Counted from the stretch's first letter, positions 15,225 through 23,876 are shown. The stretch is 64,000 bases of DNA from an uncultured Bacteroidales bacterium (GCA_902776435.1 CACYQB010000013.1:42307-106306), one strand, 5' to 3'. Numbers and translations: made by a program. Notes: generated by a model not told the origin, from the sequence alone.

Positions 15225-16970
15225 TCATTTCCACAAGCCACCATAAATCATCCACTGGCTAATGTCCCATGCCTGGCGTTGCTGCGGCGTCAAGGAGGTG
15301 CTATCGCCGATGACCGACATATTGCGCGGGAAGATTGCACTCTGGACCGGATAACGCAAGACACTGTGACCGAGCCCTTTCCAGCGATAGGCATTCGCTC
15401 CCATCACGTCGAGAATTGTGGGAAAGACATCCACCTGACCGATAACGGAATTGTAACACAATGTGGTGTCACAGCCTGCAATAATCATCGGAATACCCCA
15501 GTCAATGGGTCGGGAGATGCTGTCGGGACGACCTTCAATGCGGTTGAGGTATAATTGGGTGTGGTCGCTCACTATCGCCACCACAGTGTTGTGCAACAGC
15601 CCCATCCGGTCGAGGTCGTCCATGAACGCTCCGATACAACTATCAGTCACGTTAACACAGTTGAGGTAACTGCGAGCCTCGGCATTCAGTGTGTCGCTCG
15701 TCAAAATCCATGTGGGACGCACCTTGTTGTCGGGATAAGGTGAATGCATCGTCATCGTCACCATTTCCAGGAAGAAAGGCTGACGCATCTGGGGAACCAA
15801 GCGGGCAGCAAAATCGGTCAAGGCGGCATCATCAACATTGTTATGCCTAAGCAGGGCGCCATCAGCCGTCAAGTGGTCACGTGTGTAGAGGGTGTCAAAG
15901 CCGTAGGTCCTTGCCGTGACATTCTGGTTCCAGTTCACGCCAGGCGTGCAGATGACCTCACGGCAATCATACCCTTCAAGGGCTTCAGCAAGCGACGGAT
16001 AATGGCCATTGCCCCAATTGACCGCCACCACACCATCACGCAAAGGCAGCAGTCCGGTATTATATATAAAATGGGCATCGCTGGAATGACCGTGGCTGGT
16101 CTGGAACATGATGTGTGGAGCATAAATCACACTGTCACTGGCAATGAGACGATTGAGAACAGGGGTTACTTCACGGCCATCCACCTCCATGCCTATCGGC
16201 CAAGAGTGTAATGACTCGACAATAACCATCACGAGGTTGCGGCGCGGAGTGGAACAATAGCGGTTGTCCGTGTAATGTGGGCACTCCTCTTCAAGAAAAC
16301 GCTCAACCCTAGCCCGCTCTTCATCGGTTACAGTGCGACTTTTAAAGGCGTCGTGCAAAGTAAACAGGCCATAAGGAACCAAACCATTACGCGCAAAGTA
16401 TCCACGGTTATTGAAATTGTGCAAAAAGCGATCATTGAAACTCTGGTCTCCATGAATATAACCCCAAAGCGCAAATGCTGCACAGGCTATTAACGAATAT
16501 CCGAATTGCCTGAAACCCACTTTATTATCTCTGACTCTATGGCTTATCAAGCAGAGCGCTATCAGCAACAGATAAGGAATCACAATGAGCAGATCCTGCC
16601 AGCGCAACAGGGCTATCGTGCTCGACGCCAAAGTCGGATTGACATTCTCGGTCAAGGTCAGGCTGCGCCACGGCATCAAGTCATCATAGGCGCGGCAATA
16701 GCATGTTTGCATCAGGCACCAGATGACGAGCAAAGTCATGGGAACCCACACCAGCCATCTCCATCGGCGACGCAGCAGCCAGTAAGGAGACAGGAGCAGG
16801 AGGGCATTGGCAATGGATATGGCTACCACATGCCACTCGTGCAACATGCGCTCCACTCCACCCAACTGGGTGTCAAGAGCAACAATAAAGCACTGCCAAG
16901 CGGCAACAGCAACACAGAACACAAAAAACCATGTGCCGTATCGCTCGATATGTCGTCTTGACGGATTCAA
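15225..16970 (-). CDS. LTA-synthase-family membrane phospho-transferase (sulfatase fold)
   Basis: A 581-aa protein with about five N-terminal membrane helices (residues 13-175) followed by a periplasmic sulfatase-fold domain. Metal and nucleophile motifs of the LtaS/phosphoethanolamine-transferase family are present: VIVESLHSW (Glu252), HGHSSDAH (nucleophile position Ser296 where LtaS has Thr) and VSDHTQLY near residue 460. It probably moves a phospho-alcohol head group onto an envelope glycan or lipid. The start is TTG at 16970, 3 bp after the umuD stop; the next ATG is codon 42 and would remove the first membrane helix, so TTG is favoured. Confidence 0.82.
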   Translation of the reverse strand: MNPSRRHIERYGTWFFVFCVAVAAWQCFIVALDTQLGGVERMLHEWHVVAISIANALLLLSPYWLLRRRWRWLVWVPMTLLVIWCLMQTCYCRAYDDLMPWRSLTLTENVNPTLASSTIALLRWQDLLIVIPYLLLIALCLISHRVRDNKVGFRQFGYSLIACAAFALWGYIHGDQSFNDRFLHNFNNRGYFARNGLVPYGLFTLHDAFKSRTVTDEERARVERFLEEECPHYTDNRYCSTPRRNLVMVIVESLHSWPIGMEVDGREVTPVLNRLIASDSVIYAPHIMFQTSHGHSSDAHFIYNTGLLPLRDGVVAVNWGNGHYPSLAEALEGYDCREVICTPGVNWNQNVTARTYGFDTLYTRDHLTADGALLRHNNVDDAALTDFAARLVPQMRQPFFLEMVTMTMHSPYPDNKVRPTWILTSDTLNAEARSYLNCVNVTDSCIGAFMDDLDRMGLLHNTVVAIVSDHTQLYLNRIEGRPDSISRPIDWGIPMIIAGCDTTLCYNSVIGQVDVFPTILDVMGANAYRWKGLGHSVLRYPVQSAIFPRNMSVIGDSTSLTPQQRQAWDISQWMIYGGLWK

Positions 16971-16973
16971 AGG

Positions 16974-17423
16974 CTAAAGCTTCTTGATGATGTGCGAGAC
17001 CACACCCCACACCTGGAAATTGCTATCTTCACTGACACGTAGTTCGGGGAACTTGGCATTGGCAGGGGTGAGATAAATGCCATCATCACGCACGCTTAGA
17101 CGCTTGACCGTGAAATCCCCATCCACAAAGCAGACAGCAATATTCCCGTCATGAGGCGTCAGCGAGCGGTCAATAATCAGCAAGTCACCTTCGTTGATAC
17201 CCGCTTCCACCATTGAGTTACCTATCACACGGGCACAGAAGGTGGCGGCAGGGTTGGTTATCAGCGCCCTGTTCAAGTCGATGCTGTCGGCATATTCTCC
17301 CTGGGCAGGACTGGGAAAGCCCGCCTGCACCCGGTCCTCAAAGAACTGCGGTCCCACCGTCTTTTCTTCAATAACCGGCCTGACCTCGGTGATGCTAATA
17401 TCCTCTTTCATATTCTTTTTCAC
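16974..17423 (-). CDS. umuD: UmuD-like self-cleaving protease (no umuC partner here)
   Basis: A 149-aa S24-family protein. The self-cleavage site is Ala34-Gly35 in AGFPSPA, the nucleophile is Ser70 in GNSMVEAG and the general base is Lys107 in FTVKRL. After RecA-stimulated cleavage UmuD' normally joins UmuC to make the mutagenic polymerase V, but the downstream gene here is the LtaS-like transferase and umuC is absent. The GTG start overlaps the stop of the upstream hydrolase (GTGA); ATG 17411 is an alternative. There is no DNA-binding N-terminus, which excludes LexA. A SOS box is not obvious at the head of the operon. Confidence 0.88.
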   Translation of the reverse strand: MKKNMKEDISITEVRPVIEEKTVGPQFFEDRVQAGFPSPAQGEYADSIDLNRALITNPAATFCARVIGNSMVEAGINEGDLLIIDRSLTPHDGNIAVCFVDGDFTVKRLSVRDDGIYLTPANAKFPELRVSEDSNFQVWGVVSHIIKKL

Positions 17424-18190
17424 ACTTTTACAATCAGCTTATCGTAAGCTAGTTCGACGCCTGGCGGTAGCATGCGGGATAATTCAGCATGCAGTCCCAT
17501 GCCATCACTCATGTGAATCAGATAAGCACGGCCAGGATTAACGCGACGGATGATGTCTAGTGTCTCGTCCAGGCACATGTGAGACAGATGCTGCCCCACC
17601 CTCAACGAATTGATCACCAGCAAGGGAATTTCCTTGAGCGGCTCCACCACACTATCGTCAATGGTCTTGGCATCGGTAATATAGGCTAAGGGACCGATGC
17701 GGAAACCGAGGATGGGCAATTTGTAATGCATCACGGGAATAGGCTCCACACGCACGCCCTCGACCAGGAAGGGTTCATCACCAATGACATGCTCCTCGAA
17801 CTGAGCCACGCCCGGATAGGGGTTGTCCGTTGCAAAGCAATATGGGATGCGCTTGTGCAAGTTCTCCAATACGTCGGCGCGGGCATAGAGCGGAAACGGG
17901 CGCTCAAAGCAATAAGCCCGCAAATCATCCAAGCCTGCTACATGGTCATAGTGAATGTGTGTCAAGAGCACGGCATCCAAATTGTCGTCAGTAGCCCGGA
18001 GCATCTGAGTTCGGAAATCCGGACCGCAATCGATGAGAATCCTGGCACCCTGATAACGCACAATAGCCGAAGTACGCAAGCGCTGGTCACGTGGATCGCA
18101 ACTCAGGCACACATGGCACTGGCAACGCAGCATGGGGACACCAGTTGAGGTGCCTGTTCCCAAAAATTCTATTTCCAAAGTCGTCAGCAT
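17420..18190 (-). CDS. PhnP-like metallo-beta-lactamase-fold hydrolase
   Basis: A 256-aa MBL-fold protein with the metal motif THIHYDHVAGLDD (about residues 97-109). A cysteine-rich N-terminus (LRCQCHVCLSCDPRD) is like PhnP and related cyclic-phosphate phosphodiesterases. Further metal ligands are seen in DCGPDF and near the C-terminus (LIHMSD). No phosphonate genes are nearby, so the exact substrate is uncertain; housekeeping Bacteroidales relatives exist. It begins only 20 bp from a MITE-like element that separates it from the upstream gene, so promoter function may come from that element. Confidence 0.85.
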   Translation of the reverse strand: MLTTLEIEFLGTGTSTGVPMLRCQCHVCLSCDPRDQRLRTSAIVRYQGARILIDCGPDFRTQMLRATDDNLDAVLLTHIHYDHVAGLDDLRAYCFERPFPLYARADVLENLHKRIPYCFATDNPYPGVAQFEEHVIGDEPFLVEGVRVEPIPVMHYKLPILGFRIGPLAYITDAKTIDDSVVEPLKEIPLLVINSLRVGQHLSHMCLDETLDIIRRVNPGRAYLIHMSDGMGLHAELSRMLPPGVELAYDKLIVKV

Positions 18191-18206
18191 TTCAACATTG
18201 ACGTTT

Positions 18207-18615
18207 ATTTAACGTGAGTTCGATAAAAATAGACTGCTGATACTCAGCTGAGGGTGTGTCATAATATGCTTCAAGTTTTTTAATCGGCCTAACGGCCGAG
18301 AAATTAAACAAAAATTTTTATAAAAATTAATCGAAATATCATTTTTATTTAATTTTATTAATAATTTTGTCTAATTTCTCGCGCTAAGCGCGATTCAATT
18401 TGCGACAAATGAATTATGACACAGTCTCCTGGGGGGCGTCGATACCACCTAAGGCACTCCATCGCGGTAGCATCAACGCCCCTGCCCACTCCCCCTCCTC
18501 CGGCACTTCGTGCCACCTCCCCCCGGGCGGGGGAGGAGTTCCCCCTCTAATCTTAGAGGGGGAGATGCTAACGCACTGATTCTTAGCGAGCAAATTCATC
18601 AAGTTGACGTTATTT
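18207..18615. mobile_element. MITE-like element, copy A, with 4-bp target duplication
   Basis: The element spans 18211-18611 and is flanked on both sides by ATTT (18207-18210 and 18612-18615). The left end is AACGTGAGTTCGAT; the right end (ATCAAGTTGACGTT) is a diverged inverted copy. The right half contains a GC-rich structured segment (GGCACTTCGTGCC hairpin; CCCCCTCTAA-TC-TTAGAGGGGG at 18541-18562) that is about 90% identical by eye to copy B. There is no transposase, so it is non-autonomous. A second element (18255-18423) is embedded in it. It fills the whole 420-bp gap between the lipoprotein stop and the PhnP-like gene. Confidence 0.75.
18255..18423. repeat. Nested 169-bp AT-rich inverted-repeat element
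   Basis: The termini TGTGTCATAAT and ATTATGACACA are perfect 11-bp inverted repeats. Inside, both arms carry AATCG, then a short GC hairpin, then CGAGAAATTA(A/G)ACAAAA, so the element is one long imperfect palindrome. The two arm hairpins differ in sequence (CGGCC-TAA-CGGCCG and CGCGC-TTA-GCGCG) yet both still pair. It is absent from copy B at the equivalent place and is far more AT-rich than its surroundings. Confidence 0.7.
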
Positions 18616-19572
18616 ATTGAATTGTCGAAGCAAGCCATCTACAAAAAACAAGTAGGCCCCGCCATCATAATACCAATACTCCCTCATGCCCCGCTGGTCA
18701 GGAATCTCGTTGATACGTTTAGGTGAACCTAATGCCAATCCACATTCGATCTTGGTCATACCCTCGGCCACCTGACCTCGGGTAATCTTCTGCCAGTTTG
18801 CATCACTGATCTCGGGATGTGCCAGATGAGGGTCGCTGGCGACAAACAGGGCATCAAAGTCGCGGCCATGCATCGTCGATGCGTTGTCACTCATCCACAC
18901 CATGGCGCGTTCACGCGTGTCTGCCGTAGTGAAAAGAACGCGCAACGGCATAACGGCATTGCCCGGCAAGACGCTGTCGATATGAACCTTAATGAAATGA
19001 CGCCCGCCCTTCATCTGTTCGGTCTGCTGATCATACCAAATAGGCGTGCGGATATAATAGTCCTTGCCTTGAACCTGGCGGGCTATGTGTTCCACCATGT
19101 CCAAATCAATGAGCATGGGCAAGGTAAAACCAGGCCTGAAGGCTTCGACCGCCTTACCATAACGGTAAACAAACGCCTGGCCTGTAATCGAGTCAACAAA
19201 TCGGATATCGACCTTACGGTTATCGTCGGTGAACAAGCCGCTGGTCACCCAGCCATCATAGTTCAAGACATGACCTGCAAGATGAAGCGAATCCAAGTCA
19301 AAACCGGAATAGAGCAACATCTGCTTTACTTGATCATCGGCCACCCAGAAGCGTTTTCCTGTCTTCCATGCGGCCAACGAGTCCGTATAGGCTTCAAGAG
19401 TTACCGAAGCCTGCTTGCTATCGGCTTGTTCCAAGACCTTGCGCACATCCTTATCGGTGACATGCTCGGTCATCTCAATACCAGTGCCACATGCGGCCAT
19501 AAGGATGCACAAGGCAATCCCCACCACCGCATGACCATAGGTTTCTGATATCCAACGCAACCGCTGTCGCAT
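18610..19572 (-). CDS. Lipoprotein of unknown function with BamE/SmpA-like C-terminus
   Basis: A 320-aa protein with a lipoprotein signal peptide (lipobox MAAC, Cys28). The last 60 residues (RGQVAEGMTKIECGLALGSP, then a WYYDGG stretch) resemble the BamE/SmpA-type fold, where I-x-GMTK-EEV---LG-P is the usual pattern. The middle has no recognised domain. The stop codon TAA is formed partly by the end of MITE copy A, but the target duplication shows the original stop was equivalent, so the gene is intact. A second lipoprotein gene lies 6 bp upstream, implying co-transcription. Confidence 0.75.
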   Translation of the reverse strand: MRQRLRWISETYGHAVVGIALCILMAACGTGIEMTEHVTDKDVRKVLEQADSKQASVTLEAYTDSLAAWKTGKRFWVADDQVKQMLLYSGFDLDSLHLAGHVLNYDGWVTSGLFTDDNRKVDIRFVDSITGQAFVYRYGKAVEAFRPGFTLPMLIDLDMVEHIARQVQGKDYYIRTPIWYDQQTEQMKGGRHFIKVHIDSVLPGNAVMPLRVLFTTADTRERAMVWMSDNASTMHGRDFDALFVASDPHLAHPEISDANWQKITRGQVAEGMTKIECGLALGSPKRINEIPDQRGMREYWYYDGGAYLFFVDGLLRQFNK

Positions 19573-19578
19573 CCAGAA

Positions 19579-19986
19579 TTATTTCTCTTCCTCCTGCTTC
19601 TGTTCGAGAACCTTGTCAATGCTCTCGGTCACAGTCCTGATGTTGACATCGCCGTTCAAAGCAGCGCCAACGACCTCCTCAAGGGCTTCTTTCTGGTTCT
19701 TGCCATTCTTCACTTTAAGGGCCGTGATGTAAGGTGTGTTGCGCTCGCGCGACTCCTTCAGCGCCTCCTGGAAGTCAGCGATGGCGGCAGTGTCACCCGT
19801 TGCCATAATTTCTTCCTCGGCAATACGGATACTATCCTCATAGGCTAAAACAGCAGCCGAATCCTGTTTCTCACACAGTTCGTCAAGGTGCTTGGCCATC
19901 TGCTCGCCCTTAGCTTTATAATCTTCTTTACAACCTACTAATGAAAGTGTTGCAATCATCGCAATCACTAAAAAGCATTTCTTCAT
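19579..19986 (-). CDS. Small helical lipoprotein, function unknown
   Basis: A 135-aa protein starting at ATG 19986 (a TTG three codons upstream is less likely). It has a lipoprotein signal (SLVGC, Cys19), followed by an acidic, lysine- and glutamate-rich helical region ending in EQKQEEEK. No catalytic motif is seen. It resembles other small envelope lipoproteins of the order in composition only; compare the alanine-rich one at 23316. It is 6 bp from the larger lipoprotein downstream. Confidence 0.75.
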   Translation of the reverse strand: MKKCFLVIAMIATLSLVGCKEDYKAKGEQMAKHLDELCEKQDSAAVLAYEDSIRIAEEEIMATGDTAAIADFQEALKESRERNTPYITALKVKNGKNQKEALEEVVGAALNGDVNIRTVTESIDKVLEQKQEEEK

Positions 19987-20020
19987 AATTATCAATGAAA
20001 TAGTTATAATGTTATGATGT

Positions 20021-20278
20021 TTATTCTTGATTCTTCATAGCCTCACGCAGGGCTGTCGCCAACTGGTCAGGGCAAGAGGTATTCTTGTACCCACAGCGTA
20101 TTCCCTGCAGTTTGCCCATGACGTCTTCGGCCTTCATGCCGCGTACCAGCGTGGAAATCCCTTGCAGATTGCCATGGCAGCCACCCGTGAACTGGATGTC
20201 ACGGATAACGCCCTCCTCATCGAGTTCAAAGTCAATTTGGGAGGAACATGTGCCTTGAGGGTAATAGGTATATTTCAT
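20021..20278 (-). CDS. TSCPD-domain protein (TIGR03905 type)
   Basis: An 85-aa protein with the defining TSCPD sequence at residues 67-71 and conserved cysteines at 11, 34, 62 and 69. Related domains occur at the C-terminus of vitamin-B12-dependent ribonucleotide reductases and as stand-alone proteins of unknown function, where the cysteines probably bind metal. It lies 6 bp downstream of the Crp/Fnr-type regulator and may be expressed with it. Confidence 0.85.
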   Translation of the reverse strand: MKYTYYPQGTCSSQIDFELDEEGVIRDIQFTGGCHGNLQGISTLVRGMKAEDVMGKLQGIRCGYKNTSCPDQLATALREAMKNQE

Positions 20279-20284
20279 AAAAAG

Positions 20285-20962
20285 TTATTCTTTGATTAAA
20301 TCCATTAATTTTCTGAAATCCAGTATCCGCAACTCATTGCTATCATAGTCCAGGATATCCAGATCGCTCAATTTATCAAGCGAAGAAACCAGCGTTGTGC
20401 GTTGAGTGCTCATTAGCGTACACAAGTCCTTCTGCTTATACCGCAGAATGATATCGGTGGCACCAGGGACAGTAAGCATATCCACAAATTGAGCCAAGCG
20501 TTCGGTCACAGAGCCATCCTTAACCGACAAGGCTGATGCCATACCGCGTTGACTTCCCGATGACAAATAATTCAAGATGTTGAACAAGAACACCTTATCA
20601 CTATTTATCATCTTGATGTAATCACTCTTGCGCAACTGCAAGATGCCACAAGGACCGGCAGCGACTGCCGTGTAAGGATAAACCGTCTCACGGCCGAACA
20701 GATACTCAGGTGCCAAAACATTGGGTGTGGACAACGTCTGCAACAACGATACCCTCAAGTGGGCACAGGGTGTTTCAAGGCGCACTTTACCCGAGACGAC
20801 AAACCTGATGTGGGCAGATATGTCACCAGCAGCAAGTATCTGTTCCGCATTGCGGTACTTGAGAAAATGGAAGGGAAACTTCTCGACCAATTGCGTGATA
20901 CTATCGGTACTGACGCCCTGGAAGAGCGGCAACTGCATTAACTGTTGGTACATACTGTTCAT
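20285..20962 (-). CDS. Crp/Fnr-family transcriptional regulator
   Basis: A 225-aa protein with an N-terminal cyclic-nucleotide-binding-like beta-barrel (about 20-120) and a C-terminal winged helix-turn-helix (about 165-220; KQKDLCTLMSTQRTTLVSSL). The cysteine pattern needed for an FNR iron-sulfur cluster is not present, so it may sense a small molecule or heme. An internal ATG at codon 4 is an alternative start. Targets are unknown; the downstream TSCPD gene is the closest candidate partner. Confidence 0.88.
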   Translation of the reverse strand: MNSMYQQLMQLPLFQGVSTDSITQLVEKFPFHFLKYRNAEQILAAGDISAHIRFVVSGKVRLETPCAHLRVSLLQTLSTPNVLAPEYLFGRETVYPYTAVAAGPCGILQLRKSDYIKMINSDKVFLFNILNYLSSGSQRGMASALSVKDGSVTERLAQFVDMLTVPGATDIILRYKQKDLCTLMSTQRTTLVSSLDKLSDLDILDYDSNELRILDFRKLMDLIKE

Positions 20963-20988
20963 GATCGCACAATCTAGTGTTTCAGGTG

Positions 20989-22353
20989 TTATTTACCTAA
21001 CAGTTCTATCACTTGTTCGACGGTCAAAGTCTGCTGCTCGCCAGTAACCATGTTCTTGAGAGCGATGGTACCATTCTGCACCTCATCGGCACCGACAATA
21101 GCCACGAAGGGAATCTGACGGTCGTTAGCGTAGTTCATCTGTTTCTTCATCTTGGCGCTGTCGGGATACAATTCAGCGCTGATGCCTGCACGGCGCAGTT
21201 TCATGATGTGGCCCAACGAAGCCGTGGCTTCCTGCTCTCCGAAATTGACAAACATCACCCGTGCCGTCGCCATTGTGTCGGCAGGATAGAGGTCGAGGGC
21301 ATTGAGCACGTCATAAATGCGATCAGCACCGAAACTGATGCCAACGCCAGACAGACCAGGCATGCCAAATACTCCGGTCAGGTTATCATACCTGCCACCA
21401 CCCGTAATGCTACCGATAGCCACATCCAGGGCTTTGACCTCGAGGATTGTTCCCGTATAATAGTTCAGGCCACGGGCAAGCGAAACATCAAGTTCCACCT
21501 GGGCACGTGTTCCAAGGGCGGCCACATGATCCAGCACATAGCGCATTTCTTCGATGCCCTTCATACCCACCTCGCTACTAGCCAGCATACCAGAGAGGGC
21601 GTTAAGCCGTTCCTCGTTGGAACCCTCGAGCGACAGCAGTGGCTGCAGCGTGGCTACCGCCTCGTCGCTCAAGCCTTTTTCCTTCAACTCAGCATTGACA
21701 TTGTCGATACCGATCTTATCGAGTTTATCAATAGCGACAGTGATATCGACAATCTTGTCGGCGGCACCGATAATCTCGGCGATACCGCTGAGGATTTTAC
21801 GGTTATTCAACTTAATGGCGACATTGATGTTGAAGCGGTTGAACACCTCGTCAATCATGGTCACCAACTCCACCTCATTGAACAGGGAGTCACTACCCAC
21901 GATATCGGCATCACACTGGTAAAACTCGCGGTAACGGCCCTTCTGGGGACGGTCGGCGCGCCACACAGGCTGCACCTGGTAGCGCTTGAAAGGCATCTGC
22001 AAGTCGTTGCGATGTTGCACCACATAGCGCGCAAAAGGCACCGTCAAGTCATAGCGCAGACCTTTCTCGCTGATTTTGGTCGTCAAGTGCAACGAGTCAT
22101 GAGCCGCTAATAAGTCATCGGGGGCATCTTTCAAGTAGTCACCACTATTCAGGATCTTAAACAGCAGTTTATCACCTTCCTCACCATATTTGCCCATCAG
22201 CGTGGACAGGTTCTCTATCGCCGGTGTTTCAATCTGCTGAAATCCATAAAGCAGGAACACATCCTTGATCGTATTGAAAATATAGTTGCGACGCGCCATC
22301 TCAATCGGGGAGAAGTCGCGTGTCCCTTTAGGGATAGATGGTTTTTGTGCCAT
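20989..22353 (-). CDS. hisS: Histidyl-tRNA synthetase
   Basis: A 454-aa class II synthetase that charges tRNA-His. The N-terminal KGTRDFSP start, the motif 2 region ([20 protein letters not shown]) and the histidine-binding stretch [14 protein letters not shown] are all clear, and the C-terminal anticodon-binding domain is complete. A long open frame on the opposite strand of this gene is a codon-bias shadow. The gene is a housekeeping unit between the zinc metallopeptidase and the Crp/Fnr regulator. Confidence 0.97.
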   Translation of the reverse strand: MAQKPSIPKGTRDFSPIEMARRNYIFNTIKDVFLLYGFQQIETPAIENLSTLMGKYGEEGDKLLFKILNSGDYLKDAPDDLLAAHDSLHLTTKISEKGLRYDLTVPFARYVVQHRNDLQMPFKRYQVQPVWRADRPQKGRYREFYQCDADIVGSDSLFNEVELVTMIDEVFNRFNINVAIKLNNRKILSGIAEIIGAADKIVDITVAIDKLDKIGIDNVNAELKEKGLSDEAVATLQPLLSLEGSNEERLNALSGMLASSEVGMKGIEEMRYVLDHVAALGTRAQVELDVSLARGLNYYTGTILEVKALDVAIGSITGGGRYDNLTGVFGMPGLSGVGISFGADRIYDVLNALDLYPADTMATARVMFVNFGEQEATASLGHIMKLRRAGISAELYPDSAKMKKQMNYANDRQIPFVAIVGADEVQNGTIALKNMVTGEQQTLTVEQVIELLGK

Positions 22354-22393
22354 TATTTAATTAATGTATGTCTAAAATGTATTGTGTATTGAT

Positions 22394-23074
22394 TTAACGA
22401 CGGCTTCCGCCAAAGATCATAGCAACATAATATAATAATGTAGCCAACGAACCGATTGCAGCCACAACATAGGTATAGGCAGCAGCATGCAAGGCATCCT
22501 TGGCATACTCCAATTGCTGGCCACTGACTATGCCCGATCCTTCGAGCCACTGCACAGCGCGGCGGCTGGCATCCACCTCAACAGGAAGAGTAACAAAACT
22601 GAAAAGTACCGTGGTGGCGAACAAGGCAATTGCTATATATAAGGGAAGAGCAGTAAACTCATAAACTACTATACCAGCAAGCAAGAGCCACTGAATCGTA
22701 TTGGATGCAAATGAAACGATAGGCACCATCTTGGTGCGCAACTGCAACATGCTGTAACCCACCTTGTGCTGCACGGCATGTCCACATTCATGGGCAGCGA
22801 CAGCGGCAGCGGCAATACTATTGGTTCCATAAACGGGTTCACTGAGGTTCACCGTGCTGTTGGCAGGATTGAAGTGGTCGGTCAACTGCCCGCTCACGCT
22901 GGTCACCTGCACATTACCACACCCATTCTGTTGCAGCATGGCATTGGCAACGTCACGTCCACACATAGGGACGCCCAGAGGCACCTTACTATACTTTGCA
23001 AACTTGGACTTAAGGGAGTTCTGGACAATCATGCTCAGAATGAAGATACCTCCCATTAAAATGTAGATAAACAT
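22394..23074 (-). CDS. YugP-type neutral zinc metallopeptidase
   Basis: A 226-aa membrane protein starting at ATG 23074 (the TTG three codons upstream is rejected). One N-terminal membrane helix is followed by the zinc motif HECGH (His95, Glu96, His99), and then three hydrophobic segments toward the C-terminus (about 120-220). This is the layout of the YugP family of putative membrane-associated zinc proteases; the substrate is unknown. The promoter is at 23154-23161. Confidence 0.88.
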   Translation of the reverse strand: MFIYILMGGIFILSMIVQNSLKSKFAKYSKVPLGVPMCGRDVANAMLQQNGCGNVQVTSVSGQLTDHFNPANSTVNLSEPVYGTNSIAAAAVAAHECGHAVQHKVGYSMLQLRTKMVPIVSFASNTIQWLLLAGIVVYEFTALPLYIAIALFATTVLFSFVTLPVEVDASRRAVQWLEGSGIVSGQQLEYAKDALHAAAYTYVVAAIGSLATLLYYVAMIFGGSRR

Positions 23075-23153
23075 ATGATTCAAAATTTTTTAGTTAGTTC
23101 AGCAAATTGGCACGAAAATTGTAGCAAAACGTGCTGGACAAAAATCTGCCCTG

Positions 23154-23161
23154 CAAAGTTA
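23154..23161 (-). promoter_or_regulatory. Promoter of the YugP-type gene
   Basis: The minus-strand -7 box is TAACTTTG, 80 nt upstream of the ATG. Confidence 0.5.
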
Positions 23162-23232
23162 TAGATTTTTACCCGCAAAACGCCTTAAAAGGCAAATAAA
23201 AGTATTAAAAAATGAAAATTTAGAGCAAAAAA

Positions 23233-23263
23233 TTTGCCAATTCAAAAATAGCCGTTACTTTTG
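23233..23263 (+). promoter_or_regulatory. Promoter of the alanine-rich lipoprotein gene
   Basis: The -33 TTTG (23233-23236) and the -7 box TACTTTTG (23256-23263) are 19 nt apart. The AT-rich leader of about 45 nt fits a strongly expressed gene. Confidence 0.7.
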
Positions 23264-23315
23264 CGGCGTTGAATCGTTTTATTATTAATTTTTTATTTTT
23301 AAAAGTTGTTTTATT

Positions 23316-23876
23316 ATGAAGAAGTTTTTATTGATGTTTGCAGCTGTTGCTGCTATCGCATTTGTTGGTTGCAAGACCGAAACCAAGCCCGCTGAGGAGG
23401 CTGTTGTTGAAGAGGCTGCTCCCGTAGCTGAGTACACCGTTGACGGCGTTGCTGCTGAGCTCATGAACTGCGCTGATGAGGCTGCTGCTGTTAGCTTCCT
23501 CGATGGCATCAAGGCTAAGGCTGAGGAGTTGCTGAATGGTGGTGACCAGGCTGGTTACTTCAACATCATCAACATCCTGAAGACCGTTTGGGAGAACAAC
23601 AAGGAAGCCATCCTCGCTAAGATCCCGACCCTGGCCGAGAAGATGACCGGTTACATCGATGTTCCCGAGAACCTGAAGGCTGGTTTCGCTGAGTTCGTTG
23701 CAAAGCAGGCTGCTGAGAAGGTTGGTGAGGCTGTAGACGCTGCTGCCGACGTTGCTGCCGAGAAGGTTGACGCCGCTAAGGAGGCTGCTAAGGATGCCGC
23801 AGGCAATGCTGTTGACGCTGCCAAGGAGAAAGGCGCTGAGGCTGCTCAGGCTGTAGCTGACGAGCTGAAGAAGTAA
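23316..23876 (+). CDS. Alanine/glutamate/lysine-rich lipoprotein
   Basis: A 186-aa protein with a lipoprotein signal (FVGC, Cys19). After an acidic linker and a helical domain, residues 125-186 form a long amphipathic helix built of repeated A-A-x-K/E units (DAAADVAAEKVDAAKEAAKD), reminiscent of LEA-like or apolipoprotein-like helices. Its codon use is strikingly uniform (GCT for alanine, GAG for glutamate, AAG for lysine), unlike its neighbours, which suggests high expression. A strong promoter and terminator make it a single-gene unit. It may be an abundant envelope lipoprotein; the role is unknown. Confidence 0.85.
   Translation: MKKFLLMFAAVAAIAFVGCKTETKPAEEAVVEEAAPVAEYTVDGVAAELMNCADEAAAVSFLDGIKAKAEELLNGGDQAGYFNIINILKTVWENNKEAILAKIPTLAEKMTGYIDVPENLKAGFAEFVAKQAAEKVGEAVDAAADVAAEKVDAAKEAAKDAAGNAVDAAKEKGAEAAQAVADELKK

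Noticed and set aside
18414-18638. A 74-codon minus-strand open frame
   Set aside because: It lies in MITE copy A and across the end of the lipoprotein gene, and its proline/glycine-rich product reflects the structured repeat, not a protein.
21013-22110. A 365-codon open frame on the plus strand inside hisS
   Set aside because: It is antisense to hisS, whose motifs are complete. The protein has no recognisable domain and shows the His/Gln/Val-rich composition typical of a reverse-strand shadow.
23107-23122. Sigma-54-like sequence TTGGCACGAAAATTGTA on the plus strand
   Set aside because: The -12 GC is GT, it lies about 195 bp upstream of the next gene, and that gene has a good TAnnTTTG promoter of its own.
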